Shown here: piece after piece, positions 1-8,467 of the stretch
How the letters are laid out: each line of letters starts with the position of its first letter
How positions within the stretch are numbered: position 1 is the first letter of the stretch
Position numbers and translations under genes: made by a program
Assembly: GCA_002748705.1 (NCBI GenBank)
Contig: PDSZ01000044.1
Location: forward strand, 1 to 64,000
Direction of reading: 5' to 3'
DNA length: 64,000 nt
Origin: Candidatus Fermentibacterota bacterium
GTDB lineage: Bacteria; Fermentibacterota; Fermentibacteria; Fermentibacterales; Fermentibacteraceae
The notes under the pieces: model-generated
What the model saw: the letters and a program-made list of their open reading frames with translations, nothing else
The model's database searches: none
What the model was told of the DNA's origin: nothing

Positions 1-519
1 ATACTGACCGATGGAGAGTTCATTGAAATCTACACCCCTTCACCTGAAGCAGAGTGCATAGAGATTGATCTCGGAGCAGTATTCCTAATCGACGGTGTGG
101 TAAGTACCGGAACATCTCTTGATCTTTCGGAGATTCCTGTGTATGAGCTTTCATCAGACGGCAGGAACTTCAGCAGGATTGCTGAAGGCTCTGCAAGATA
201 TGTAAGGGTCTACGGAGTCGGGGGTAAAACCGAGGTTGAGATTCTCGGTGAAACGATTCTGAGAACCACCGCTCCTGTTGAGCTTACCGGATCAGACAGT
301 GACGGTTTCAGAATAGCTTCTGCGGAAGGGGCACAGGCACTCAATGTAACAGTGTTCGACCTTTCAGGAAGAAGTGTATGGAACGGTTCATCTGTAAACG
401 GTGAGATAATCTGGAACAGCGAAAACTCATCAGGAAGCAGAGTACCTTCGGGAATCTATCTTCTGCTAATTGAAGCGGAAGATTCCGAGCCTGTTACCGC
501 AAAGGTAATAGTCCGTTAA
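1..519 (+). CDS. C-terminal part of a secreted protein with a T9SS/FlgD-like sorting domain
   Basis: The reading frame is open from base 1, so the gene begins upstream of the window; 172 codons and the TAA stop are visible. The last 70 or so codons follow the pattern of bacterial C-terminal sorting domains: a short beta-strand with VFDLSGR (about codons 118-124), a Trp-Asn pair, then VPSGIYLL and a final basic VIVR. The same pattern ends three other proteins in the window (2720-4603, 21699-24998, 52328-54559), which supports a common cell-surface or secretion signal. The region before it is beta-rich and Gly/Asp-containing, with no catalytic motif that I recognise. The enzymatic or binding role lies outside the window. 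Export by a T9SS-like route is inferred from family knowledge. Confidence 0.75.
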   Translation: MLTDGEFIEIYTPSPEAECIEIDLGAVFLIDGVVSTGTSLDLSEIPVYELSSDGRNFSRIAEGSARYVRVYGVGGKTEVEILGETILRTTAPVELTGSDSDGFRIASAEGAQALNVTVFDLSGRSVWNGSSVNGEIIWNSENSSGSRVPSGIYLLLIEAEDSEPVTAKVIVR

Positions 520-529
520 GGAAAAACGC

Positions 530-555
530 GGCCGGCTCCTGAAAAGGGGCCGGCC
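530..555. terminator. GC-rich hairpin between convergent genes
   Basis: Arms GGCCGGCTCC (530-539) and GGGGCCGGCC (546-555) pair over ten positions with one G-T wobble around a six-base loop. It lies 10 bases after the stop at 519 and 70 bases beyond the minus-strand stop at 626, so it could serve both genes. No strong T-run follows on either strand, so intrinsic termination is only likely. Confidence 0.6.
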
Positions 556-625
556 GTCTGGAATGTTTGCGGCGAGTATGTAAATTCTTCTGTTACCCTT
601 GAACAAACACCCTTGCCATGAGAAA

Positions 626-1249
626 TTAATCCATGTCAGACAGGTCTACACTCCAGTAGAAACCGTCTTCATCAACCCATACTTCCCAGAGGGTGTATGT
701 ATCGTCATCCTCATCCACACACTTGAAATCGTAGTAGTCTCCAGCAGCGACATAGAAAGTCATTGTCTCGCCAGGGTTGAGAAGCTCGGAACCGAGACGG
801 TCTTCGCCCCATGCCTCATCGCTGGGACTGCCATAGATGTACCAGATGGTATAGTTGCCCAGGTCATTCTCAATGGTGATCGGAGCCGTGCCTCTTTCTC
901 CGCCGGATGAACCGGAACCGCTGCCCCAGTTCTGCTCGCCAAGGTCGCTGAGATCCACAGACATATCAACGGTGCCGTTTACCGAAACACCCCAGAATGT
1001 GTATGTGTCACCGTCTTCATCTTCAATCATGATGTCGTAAGTACCATTGTTTACTCTGAAGGCTCTCGTGTATCCGGGACTGATCATTTCTGTTTCGCCC
1101 AGCCAGTCGTCACCCCAGGAGTCAGAAGAAGATGGAGAAATGTATACATACCAGAAATCGTAACTGCCTGTATCGTTGGTGATGTTCACAGTGCCTGCAA
1201 ATGCAGCTGCAGCAATGAATACCGTGGCGAGAACTACTGAAAACTTCAA
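626..1249 (-). CDS. Secreted protein with two copies of a Trp-rich beta domain
   Basis: I chose the TTG at 1249 because GGGAGG lies five bases upstream and the protein then begins with a clean signal peptide (Lys-Phe, hydrophobic core, AAAFAG). The longer upstream frame has no such start. The mature protein (about 190 residues) is two homologous units. Each has an N-x-T/L-G start, an aromatic W-Y-V/I-Y strand, a GxDxWG-E/D segment, a G-x-T/Y-x-x-F-x-V turn, and a YDxxxxDEDxDTYT-x-W segment ending in SVDLSD. The units are joined by a Gly/Ser linker. I know similar single domains from spirochaete and other bacterial secreted proteins but no assigned function. Asp/Glu-rich loops suggest calcium or surface-ligand binding, which is inference. 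It stands alone, convergent with the upstream gene. Confidence 0.75.
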   Translation of the reverse strand: MKFSVVLATVFIAAAAFAGTVNITNDTGSYDFWYVYISPSSSDSWGDDWLGETEMISPGYTRAFRVNNGTYDIMIEDEDGDTYTFWGVSVNGTVDMSVDLSDLGEQNWGSGSGSSGGERGTAPITIENDLGNYTIWYIYGSPSDEAWGEDRLGSELLNPGETMTFYVAAGDYYDFKCVDEDDDTYTLWEVWVDEDGFYWSVDLSDMD

Positions 1250-1432
1250 GGTTACCTCCCTTTTGCTTAACATGCCTTGTTGAAGACCGTGACGGCCATG
1301 AAGAAGGATACATTCTTCCAAATGAATCTTTTGTCAATGGCCGGTAATTCTGTTACCTGAGGGGCAGCGCCTTTATTCCACAACGGAACAAGCTGATATA
1401 TTAAGCGCTGCAGAAAAGTCGGGAGGCGTTGA

Positions 1433-2491
1433 TTGAATCTTGCCGGACAGTTGAAAATGGGCTTTGGCGCGCTGAGATGCGCCATGGCCGCAAGAATACC
1501 CCTTAATGTTATGATTTCTGTTACCGACAAATGTCCCAGCAGATGCGCATACTGCCAGATACCCTCAAGATGCAGACCTGATCTTGATACAGAGCATTGG
1601 AAGAGCATACTTACCCAGATGGCCCGGGCAGGAACAATGCGTATAGGTGTATGGGGCGGAGAACCCCTTGCACGAAAAGACATAGTTGAACTCTGTGCCT
1701 ATGCAAGAGAGCTTGGAATCTATGTAAGCCTTGATTCCAACGGTTACCTCATACCCTCCAGACCTGAGATTCTTCATAACATTGATCACCTTGTTCTCTC
1801 TTATGACGGACCTGAAGAAGCACATGATGCAAACAGAGAAAAAGGCAGCTGGCAGAAGGTTATGAAGGCCTTTGAAACCGCTTCAGGCAAGGTTCGACTG
1901 TGGTCCATCACAGTGCTTACCAAAAACAATGTCCACCGTATTGATGAGATAATGAAGACAGCTGAAAAGTACGGGTTCATGACTACTTTTCAGACCCTCC
2001 ATCACAACGATACTCTCGGCGGCAATACTGCAGCCATGCTGCCTGCAGCGGAAGAGTACGCAGAAGCATTTACCAGGCTCAGCGAGCTGAAAAAGAATGG
2101 TGCCCCTATCGCCCTTAGTGCCAGATACCTGAAAAAAGCAGCCCGGTGGCCTGACTACTCCATAACCAGAATGAAGGAGTGTTTCTACGGCCCTTCATGC
2201 AGAGCTGGAAGAACCTACTGCAACATTGATGTTGATGGAACAGTCTACCCCTGCTCACTTCTAATGGGAGAGTATTCGGGAATGCTCAATGCACTCACAG
2301 ACGGATTCCAAAAGGCATTTGACAACCTGGCTGAAAAAGAACTACCCTGCAACTCATGCACAGCTTCCTGCTATCCTGAATACAACTACCTCTACTCACT
2401 TAATGTGCCGGTTGCACTGGACTGGGCACTTGGCGTGAGAAAAACTGACAAGCTGCTTCAGAAGATGAAAAAAGCAGCGAGAAAGCAGTAA
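1433..2491 (+). CDS. Radical SAM protein with SPASM domain
   Basis: This 352-residue protein starts with TTG at 1433, six bases after GGGAGG. C34, C38 and C41 form the CX3CX2C motif that binds the SAM-cleaving 4Fe-4S cluster, followed by the usual TIM-barrel features (GVWGGEP, SLDSNG, LSYDGP). The C-terminal third carries further cysteines in SPASM arrangement: CFYGPSC, YCNIDVDG, YPCSLL and a closing CNSCTASC. These would hold one or two auxiliary clusters. SPASM enzymes modify peptides, proteins or heme precursors (PqqE, anSME, NirJ types). The substrate here cannot be told, and no precursor peptide of classical type is adjacent. The only candidate partner is a possible tiny lipoprotein just downstream (2575-2643), in the same orientation and ahead of a strong terminator. 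Confidence 0.88.
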   Translation: MNLAGQLKMGFGALRCAMAARIPLNVMISVTDKCPSRCAYCQIPSRCRPDLDTEHWKSILTQMARAGTMRIGVWGGEPLARKDIVELCAYARELGIYVSLDSNGYLIPSRPEILHNIDHLVLSYDGPEEAHDANREKGSWQKVMKAFETASGKVRLWSITVLTKNNVHRIDEIMKTAEKYGFMTTFQTLHHNDTLGGNTAAMLPAAEEYAEAFTRLSELKKNGAPIALSARYLKKAARWPDYSITRMKECFYGPSCRAGRTYCNIDVDGTVYPCSLLMGEYSGMLNALTDGFQKAFDNLAEKELPCNSCTASCYPEYNYLYSLNVPVALDWALGVRKTDKLLQKMKKAARKQ

Positions 2492-2574
2492 TTTTCAAGA
2501 TTCCGTGGAAACAATCATTGCGATCATATGAGCCGAACTGTGTTACAGAAAAATACCGGCTCAGGTATCCTGCA

Positions 2575-2643
2575 ATGCTTCTGATACTGACAATCGGTTC
2601 AAACCTGTCTGCCTGTAACACGAATGACATACCTGCACCGTGA
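2575..2643 (+). CDS. Possible micro-lipoprotein downstream of the radical SAM gene
   Basis: A 22-codon frame (ATG 2575, TGA 2641-2643) reads as a short hydrophobic stretch, MLLILTIGSNLSAC, followed by a hydrophilic eight-residue tail. LSAC is a good lipobox, so the product would resemble entericidin-size lipoproteins. An in-frame TTG at 2518 would add a 19-residue lead containing KYRLRYP, which would give the missing positive charge before the hydrophobic core. A CAGG lies eight bases upstream of the ATG. The stop is followed within nine bases by a perfect terminator-like hairpin, as expected if this is the last gene of the transcript. It is short enough to be chance; no homology is known to me. 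Confidence 0.35.
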   Translation: MLLILTIGSNLSACNTNDIPAP

Positions 2644-2651
2644 ATGAATTG

Positions 2652-2683
2652 AAGGCAGGACCCGATCCTGAGAGTCCTGCCTT
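2652..2683. terminator. Perfect 10-bp hairpin between convergent genes
   Basis: AAGGCAGGAC (2652-2661) and GTCCTGCCTT (2674-2683) are exact complements around a 12-base loop. It lies between the plus-strand radical SAM unit and the 3' end of the minus-strand M1 peptidase gene (stop at 2720). It ends in TT on one strand and CAATT on the other, so it may act in both directions. Confidence 0.65.
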
Positions 2684-2719
2684 ATGGTACTCTGACTGAT
2701 ATCAGGTTCTGAAGCCTGT

Positions 2720-4603
2720 TCAGTCACCCAGTATCACAAGCCTTGCAGCCTGTCTGATGTTGCCTGGAGTGTGCACATCAACGATGTAGCTTCCAGCAGG
2801 AATTCCGGTAAGGTCCAGATTCCTGTGGCCAGGTTCCAGTATCAGCTCTTCCACAACTCTGCCTGACAGGTCATAGATACTCACATACAGCTGTATTTCA
2901 GCTGTTCCCTGCCAGTTAAGAACAGTTGCCGCTGTGGCAGGGTTGGGCCCCAGATACATGGTGCTTACGGCACCTTCAGGATCGAAAAATTCCTCCTCTG
3001 CACCAAGTACAGAGGTGCTGAGAATCTTTGTTTCCGGGTCGAATGTTACCGAGACCGGCTCAAAGGGAATTGTGAAGGTTTCTTCCTGATTCTCAACATT
3101 GTTCCAGAAGGTAATCAGAGTATCCTGGGTGTTCCCTTCTACGAGAAGCTCCACAGGCATGGTAAAAAAGTTGGACACACTCTGTATCTGGTCAATGGTT
3201 ACATCCAGTTGCCAGTTGGAGCCCTGCTGTGTCCACTCTGACTGAACATCGTACACAGGATAACCCTCACCGTATACCCACTGCTGGAAGAACCAGTCAA
3301 GATCTCCGTACTGAGCTTCAGCGTGGTTCTGGAAGTCTTCAGTGGTTGCAAGGGAATACTTGAACTCATTAAAATATGTGCCGTAAGCTGCAAAGAAACT
3401 GCTGTCACCCATAAGCTGCCGGAGCATGTGAAGGACAGAAGCCCCCTTCTCATATGTAGTGTTGCTCCAGAGTTCTGCCGGCGTCTGGGGATCAACTATG
3501 GAAAAAAGCTCTCCGCTGTTAAGGTAAGGCTTCATGATGTTATTGCGGATATAATCCATGTACTCATCGTTACCATAGGTTTCCATCCAGAGAGCTTCTG
3601 AATAGGTTGCAAAGCTCTCAGAGAGCCACACCTCTTTCCAGTATCTCTCAGTAACACAGTCCCCCCACCAGTGGTGACTCATCTCATGGGCAAGAAGCCA
3701 GTCATAGTTAGTGTTGCCGTTCACAGCAGCCGCCATGTGGAAAACCTGAGAGAGGTGTTCCATATCTCCGATAGGAGTCTGTACATAGGCGAATCTGCAG
3801 TTCCAGGGATAAGGAGCATAGAGGTTTTCGAAATTGGCCATCATCAGATCTGCATTGCTGAATGAGACCAGGGCATCAGCCACATCCCAGGAATAGACAT
3901 AGTAAAATATTCGGGCATCGGTGGAATCGTGGAGTACTGCGTAATCTGCAGCACTGAGAGCAGCCAGGTAAGTTGACATCGGCTGATCAAGGGTCCAGTG
4001 GTATGTGAGGGTACCGTCTGAATTATCAGTTACCCCTGCTGAATCACCGTTTGCAACAGCATACATGCTATCGGGAACGGTAATGTGAAAGTCGAATGAA
4101 GCCTTGTCTGCAGGTCTGTCATGACAGGGAAACATATACTTTCCCATTGACGGGTCTTCAACAAAACCCACTCCCATGTGAAAGACTGCATCAGGCCGGA
4201 AATGAAAACCTCCCCAGCTCTCCTCAGGGGGATTGCCGTTGTAATCTATGACAAGATTCAGAGTATCACTGGTGGATCCAGGGGAAGCCAGCGTAATGAA
4301 AAGAGAATCTGCAACATGGCTGTAAGAAGCAGCTCCGGTAACATTGGTAACTGTCAGATCTTTCAGATAGAGCCGAAATTCAGTCAGGTTGTCCTCTGCG
4401 GGAACAAATTCGATCTCTGCTGTTCCATCAATTGTCTCAGATTCCCTGTCGATATCAATAGAGAGATCGTAATGAAGAACATCAACAGGCTCAAGTGGAA
4501 ACTCCTGATAAACAGGATTAAGACATGAAGTAAGAGGTCTGGTTAACACCATCGGACTGAATCTCGGACTCCAGGCTGACAGAAGAATAAGCAGCAAACT
4601 CAT
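2720..4603 (-). CDS. Secreted M1-family aminopeptidase with C-terminal sorting domain
   Basis: A zinc metallopeptidase of the M1 (gluzincin) family, predicted to trim N-terminal residues outside the cell. H306-E-x-x-H310 and E329, 18 residues further on, are the zinc ligands and base. The upstream substrate motif, normally GAMEN, reads GDMEH here. The N-terminal beta domain and the long C-terminal half fit family size. The last 75 residues form a T9SS/FlgD-like domain (YDLSGRVV, a Gly-rich turn, IPAGSYIVDV). The start is ATG 4603 with GGAG six bases upstream, giving MSLLLILL as a signal peptide; a longer TTG start at 4615 is less likely. The ATGA overlap with the upstream kinase-like gene indicates translational coupling. 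The altered GAMEN motif may shift exopeptidase preference. Confidence 0.88.
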   Translation of the reverse strand: MSLLLILLSAWSPRFSPMVLTRPLTSCLNPVYQEFPLEPVDVLHYDLSIDIDRESETIDGTAEIEFVPAEDNLTEFRLYLKDLTVTNVTGAASYSHVADSLFITLASPGSTSDTLNLVIDYNGNPPEESWGGFHFRPDAVFHMGVGFVEDPSMGKYMFPCHDRPADKASFDFHITVPDSMYAVANGDSAGVTDNSDGTLTYHWTLDQPMSTYLAALSAADYAVLHDSTDARIFYYVYSWDVADALVSFSNADLMMANFENLYAPYPWNCRFAYVQTPIGDMEHLSQVFHMAAAVNGNTNYDWLLAHEMSHHWWGDCVTERYWKEVWLSESFATYSEALWMETYGNDEYMDYIRNNIMKPYLNSGELFSIVDPQTPAELWSNTTYEKGASVLHMLRQLMGDSSFFAAYGTYFNEFKYSLATTEDFQNHAEAQYGDLDWFFQQWVYGEGYPVYDVQSEWTQQGSNWQLDVTIDQIQSVSNFFTMPVELLVEGNTQDTLITFWNNVENQEETFTIPFEPVSVTFDPETKILSTSVLGAEEEFFDPEGAVSTMYLGPNPATAATVLNWQGTAEIQLYVSIYDLSGRVVEELILEPGHRNLDLTGIPAGSYIVDVHTPGNIRQAARLVILGD

Positions 4604-6168
4604 TTTTCGCTCCAATCAAGTAGAAGGCCGTCAATGAATTCCCTTATAATACTCAATCTGGGTACAACACTTTCACTGATAGGTTCCACGCAGTCCAGCA
4701 GCCTCATGAGCCTGTCTGCATCATGGTAGGCGGCGGTACCCTCTTCAACCTCCTCCAGAAGTGGCATCACATATGGTCGCATCACCGGAAGCTCGTAAGG
4801 AAGCGCCGAGTTGAACATAACATCTGCCTGTTCCTGAAAGGGAAATATGTTCTTTCTCTCCCCTGCCCTGACACTGGACCAGCCTTCAATGGTCTGCTGG
4901 GCAGAGTATCCACGCCTGAAGCTGTCTCTGACAATCCTTCTTATAAGGCGACCGTCAGATGTGGACATTCTGGTCAGTCTGTCAACATTAAGTGTTGTAA
5001 GGGCACTTATGTATATCTTGAACTTGCTCTCAATATCAACTCCCGGAGTAAGGCTGTCGTTAAGGCCGTGTATTCCTTCAATGAGCAGGAACTCGTTATC
5101 TCCCAGTTTCATTGGAGTAACATTGTCCTCCCTGGTACCGGTATGAAAATCGAAGACTGGAAGCTTGACAGTCTCACCGTTTACAAGCCTCTTCACATGC
5201 TCACCGAACAGATCTGTATTAAGGGCTTCAAGACACTCGAAGTCGTAGCTTCCATCTTTGTTTCTGGGGGTTTCAGAACGATCGCGGAAATAGTTGTCCA
5301 CACTGATCATTCTGGCTCGGAAACCCTGTGCCCTGAGATAAGTGGAGAGCATTCTTGTGAATGTAGTCTTACCGCTGCAGGATGGGCCTGCAATCATGAT
5401 GATACGCTTCTCCGGAAAAGCGTCGCCAAGCATTGAGACTATCTGGACTATTCTGCGGTTCTGATAGAAGTGGCTCATCATCACCACTTCTCTTCCTGAG
5501 TCTTCACGAATTCTGCGGTTGAGAAGATCAACAGTGTGCACCCTCATTCTCTCAATGTGCTTCTCTTCCAGGTCAAGTTCCCTGGATAGTTTCGGGCTGG
5601 GTCTCCACTGTGATATCTCAGGCCACTTGCCGCTTCCGGGAAATCTGAGAAGGAATGCTCCCTCCATTGGTTTCAGTTCCCAGGCGGTGAGCCAGGATGT
5701 GTCAGGTACTGCCGGCCCCATTGCGAACGCCCAGGAGTCACCAAGAACATTCGCTCGGTAGCTCTCTTTCCCTTCATGCCATCTTGGCAACAGGGAGTGT
5801 TCCCCTGTAAGATCTAATGCCTCTTCCGATGAGAGAATACGATACTCAACAGGCAGAGCCTCAGAAACAATGTTTTTAAGCTCTTCATCCAGCCTGCTGC
5901 AGACTTCAGCTTCCTTCCCCCTGTCCATTCCCTCAATTCTGCACCTGTAACCCAGGGAGATGGAATGCTCAACCCACAGCTTACACTTCGGATATACCCT
6001 TTTGGCCGCCATATCCAGTGCCAGTATAAGGCCTCTGCGATACACTTCCCGTCCTTCAGATATCCAGGGAGGAACAGGTTCTCCTCTGCCGCTTCCCAGT
6101 GGAAGTACGATTCCCGATTCGTGCCGCAGGGCAATCGAGGGTCTGTTTTTCAGGGGATTTTCTGTCAT
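4600..6168 (-). CDS. Uridine kinase-like P-loop protein with ThrRS-type N-terminal domain
   Basis: The 522-residue protein has two parts. Residues 1-250 resemble the additional domain of threonyl-tRNA synthetase (HSISLGYRCRIEG and a following acidic helix). Residues 255-520 form a uridine-kinase fold with Walker A GPSCSGKTT (261-269), SVDNYF and the phosphate-acceptor-site region FDFHTGTRE. A family of this double architecture and length is widespread in anaerobic bacteria and usually annotated as nucleoside kinase. The true phosphate acceptor is unsettled. It would act in the cytoplasm, in pyrimidine salvage if the name holds. It starts at ATG 6168 and runs directly into the M1 peptidase gene with a 4-base overlap, although no functional link is evident. 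Upstream lies a 440-base gene-free interval shared with a divergent operon. Confidence 0.85.
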   Translation of the reverse strand: MTENPLKNRPSIALRHESGIVLPLGSGRGEPVPPWISEGREVYRRGLILALDMAAKRVYPKCKLWVEHSISLGYRCRIEGMDRGKEAEVCSRLDEELKNIVSEALPVEYRILSSEEALDLTGEHSLLPRWHEGKESYRANVLGDSWAFAMGPAVPDTSWLTAWELKPMEGAFLLRFPGSGKWPEISQWRPSPKLSRELDLEEKHIERMRVHTVDLLNRRIREDSGREVVMMSHFYQNRRIVQIVSMLGDAFPEKRIIMIAGPSCSGKTTFTRMLSTYLRAQGFRARMISVDNYFRDRSETPRNKDGSYDFECLEALNTDLFGEHVKRLVNGETVKLPVFDFHTGTREDNVTPMKLGDNEFLLIEGIHGLNDSLTPGVDIESKFKIYISALTTLNVDRLTRMSTSDGRLIRRIVRDSFRRGYSAQQTIEGWSSVRAGERKNIFPFQEQADVMFNSALPYELPVMRPYVMPLLEEVEEGTAAYHDADRLMRLLDCVEPISESVVPRLSIIREFIDGLLLDWSEK

Positions 6169-6610
6169 CTGTAACTATTCCTTTCGTTATTGAATAGTGA
6201 AAATACTCTGCCATAAGCACTTTCCACAAGCCCCACCTGAGAACTGCAAACAATTCTTTTAAGTCAATATCTTACCTTATTATGAAATGTTACACTCTTC
6301 CCACAGCTGAAGGAACCTCTCCCGCTAAAGAGTAAAAGTGAAGAAATTACAGCCTGCTGCAGAGTCCCTTTCACTGTACAATCCATTATGATTTTGTCTC
6401 GATTTAGATTTTATTCTTGCAGTAAAAAGCCTTACCTGTGTGCAAGAAAATAGATGCTGTTTTTGTGGGAGCTTTGGACGAAGCCTGCATTGCTATCGGA
6501 TTATATCCTCTTATTATGGAGCCTTGTCCGATTTGGGACTGCTGCATTACAGCCGGTTGACCAAAAGCCTGTTATTCGTCATTGTATTTCCAACATGATC
6601 GGAGGAAAAA
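6169..6610. other. Divergent intergenic region
   Basis: A 442-base, fairly AT-rich interval between the divergent udk-like gene and the 6611 gene. It must hold both promoters. The best plus-strand candidate is listed separately (6490-6517). A 37-codon frame starting with GTG near 6439 is present but has no Shine-Dalgarno. I see no RNA gene or riboswitch here. Confidence 0.5.
6490..6517 (+). promoter_or_regulatory. Candidate sigma-70 promoter for the xse operon
   Basis: TTGCTA (6490-6495) and TATTAT (6512-6517) are separated by 16 bases and lie about 95 bases before the ATG at 6611. This is a pattern match only. Confidence 0.3.
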
Positions 6611-6994
6611 ATGGCTCATATCATCGCTGCGGTTTTGCTTATAATGAACACTACCTCTCCCCTGCTGGATGTAAGTGACTCTATCGACCGGGGAGGCACC
6701 GCAGTTTACACAGTTTCTCTTCAGGAGGATGTGGTCTACTGGATTATTCTCCAGTCCAAAGACGGATCGACAGATCTGAATCTTGCGGCAGCTTCTGATG
6801 AAATGGACTTTGAACACTTCATGAATCTCCCCTATCGGGAAGATTTTCTGTATGCTCTTGAGTACGCCATTGTTTCCGGACTGGAAGATGGTGACGAATC
6901 CATTACCCTTCCTGCAGGGTTTTCCGGGCCGGTTCACATTGTTGTTCACGACCAGGGCGGAAGCGGCGGCGAATTCATTCTGAAAGTCCAGTGA
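6611..6994 (+). CDS. Small exported protein of beta-sandwich (PPC-like) type, function unknown
   Basis: The 127-residue product starts at ATG 6611 with GGAGG seven bases upstream. A short hydrophobic N-terminus (AHIIAAVLLIM) may be a signal peptide or a membrane anchor. The rest alternates strands and acidic loops: DRGGTAVYTVSL, YWIILQSKDGSTDLNL, a helical insertion, then PVHIVVHDQGGSGGEFILKV. This resembles bacterial pre-peptidase C-terminal domains, which are small jelly-roll folds found in exported proteins. The resemblance is by eye. The stop overlaps the xseA start in a GTGA, so the gene is translationally coupled to exonuclease VII, an odd partner for an exported protein. Confidence 0.65.
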   Translation: MAHIIAAVLLIMNTTSPLLDVSDSIDRGGTAVYTVSLQEDVVYWIILQSKDGSTDLNLAAASDEMDFEHFMNLPYREDFLYALEYAIVSGLEDGDESITLPAGFSGPVHIVVHDQGGSGGEFILKVQ

Positions 6995-8274
6995 ACAGCA
7001 CCTCAGGAGCAGCGATAACCGAATTCACTGTTCTTGAACTTAACACATCCATAAAGGAACTGCTTTCTGCTGCTCTGCCTGGCCCCTTCTGGATAAGAGG
7101 AGTAATAACCGGTCTGAGGAACTACTCAGGCCGGGGACACACATACTTCCAGCTTGCAGACGCAGCTGAACCTGGAGAGCAGTCCCAGGCAGTTGTAGAC
7201 TGTGCCCTTTTTGCCGGAGACAAGGCAGCAATAACAGTTGAGGCGGCAAGAGCAGGCACTGTCTTCAACCTGCATAACGAAATGGAAGTGCGAATACTTG
7301 CCAGGGTGAACTTCTGGGAGAGGTCAGGGCGTTTTCAGATTGTCATGAAGGGAATGGATCTTGATTTCGCCGGAAACGCTGCTGTCATTCATCTGAGAAG
7401 ACTTGTTGAAAAACTCTCTGCAGAAGGAGTTCTTGAAGAGAATGGAACACTCCCTATGCCCTGCCTCCCGCTCACTGCAGGCCTGGTTACAGCAAAAGGT
7501 TCTGCAGCGGAAAGAGACTTTCTGAAAACACTTGCGGAATCTGAGTACCCATTCAGGGTACATCCCTCTTATGCTGTAATGCAGGGTGTTGATACAGCCC
7601 ATTCAGTTTGTACGGCACTGACTTCTTTTCTCTCACTCAGTTTCTGCGATCACCTTGATGCAGTTGTTCTCACAAGAGGCGGCGGCTCAGTTACAGACCT
7701 TGCATGGTTCAACGACGAGAGAATAGCCAGAACCATTTCTCAGCTTCCCTGGCCTGTCATATCAGCCATCGGTCACGAGATAGACACAACGCTTCCTGAT
7801 CACGCTGCGCATACCAGGGCAAAAACTCCGACCCATGCGGCATCGCTCCTTGTTGACAGAGTGGCGGCATTTGATGAGCAGGTTTCCAGGTGCGGCAGGG
7901 AACTGCTCTCTTCCCTGAAGCCAAGGCTTGGTCTTGAAAAGATGCGTCTCGAAAAAAACATTCTCAAACTTGTATCAGCTGTTAAGGGAATACCCGGACA
8001 CAACAGGGAGAAACTGGAAAAGCTGGCATCTGCCATGGTTCTCAATGTAAGAGCTAAGGTTCATGAGCATGAGAAAACTCTGAACCTTCTGGAAGGTAAG
8101 GCAGCAGTCAGAGATCCTGAAAAAATGCTTGCTCTCGGATGGGCTATAGTAAGAGACAGTGAAGGCAAGCTGATCTCAAGTTCAGATTCTGTGCGAATAG
8201 GGGAGCAAATCAGCGTAGTGATGAGAAAAGGCAGCCTCAGAGCCACAGTGGAGGAAAAACACAGTGAAAGATGA
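6991..8274 (+). CDS. xseA: Exodeoxyribonuclease VII large subunit
   Basis: Catalytic subunit of exonuclease VII, a cytoplasmic enzyme that degrades single-stranded DNA into oligonucleotides during repair. At 427 residues it is of ordinary length. An OB-fold at the N-terminus (PFWIRGVITGLRNYSGRGHTYF) is followed by the catalytic core with VLTRGGGSVTDLAWFND and the AIGHEIDTT-D-A-A-RAKTPTHAA block diagnostic of XseA. A long coiled-coil then ends in the GWAIVRD tail. It starts at GTG 6991 within the stop of the preceding gene and overlaps xseB by 11 bases, so subunit synthesis is coupled. Confidence 0.95.
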   Translation: MNSTSGAAITEFTVLELNTSIKELLSAALPGPFWIRGVITGLRNYSGRGHTYFQLADAAEPGEQSQAVVDCALFAGDKAAITVEAARAGTVFNLHNEMEVRILARVNFWERSGRFQIVMKGMDLDFAGNAAVIHLRRLVEKLSAEGVLEENGTLPMPCLPLTAGLVTAKGSAAERDFLKTLAESEYPFRVHPSYAVMQGVDTAHSVCTALTSFLSLSFCDHLDAVVLTRGGGSVTDLAWFNDERIARTISQLPWPVISAIGHEIDTTLPDHAAHTRAKTPTHAASLLVDRVAAFDEQVSRCGRELLSSLKPRLGLEKMRLEKNILKLVSAVKGIPGHNREKLEKLASAMVLNVRAKVHEHEKTLNLLEGKAAVRDPEKMLALGWAIVRDSEGKLISSSDSVRIGEQISVVMRKGSLRATVEEKHSER

Positions 8275-8467
8275 ACCACGATACTCAGAAATGCTTTCCG
8301 AGCTTGAAGGCATAGTACAGGCCCTCGGAAGGGATGAATGCCCTGTTGATGAACTGGAAGAAATGGTCAGCCGCGCGTCTGTACTGCTGAAAGCTCTTAA
8401 GAAGCGGCTTGCAGCAACTGAGGAATCGGTCAGCGAACTGCTTGAAGAACTGACCGAAGAGATCTGA
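8264..8467 (+). CDS. xseB: Exodeoxyribonuclease VII small subunit
   Basis: A 67-residue, highly charged helical protein typical of XseB (FSEMLSELEGIVQAL-like opening, VDELEEMVSRA, LKALKKRLAATEESV). Several copies coat the coiled-coil of XseA. The start is GTG 8264 with GGAGG nine bases upstream, inside the end of xseA. Its last 38 bases overlap the 3' end of the convergent glycosyltransferase gene, so transcription from the two sides collides here. Confidence 0.92.
   Translation: MKDEPRYSEMLSELEGIVQALGRDECPVDELEEMVSRASVLLKALKKRLAATEESVSELLEELTEEI

Noticed and set aside
6430..6560. 37-codon GTG frame with several cysteines in the udk-xse gap
   Set aside because: No Shine-Dalgarno and it overlaps the best promoter candidate.
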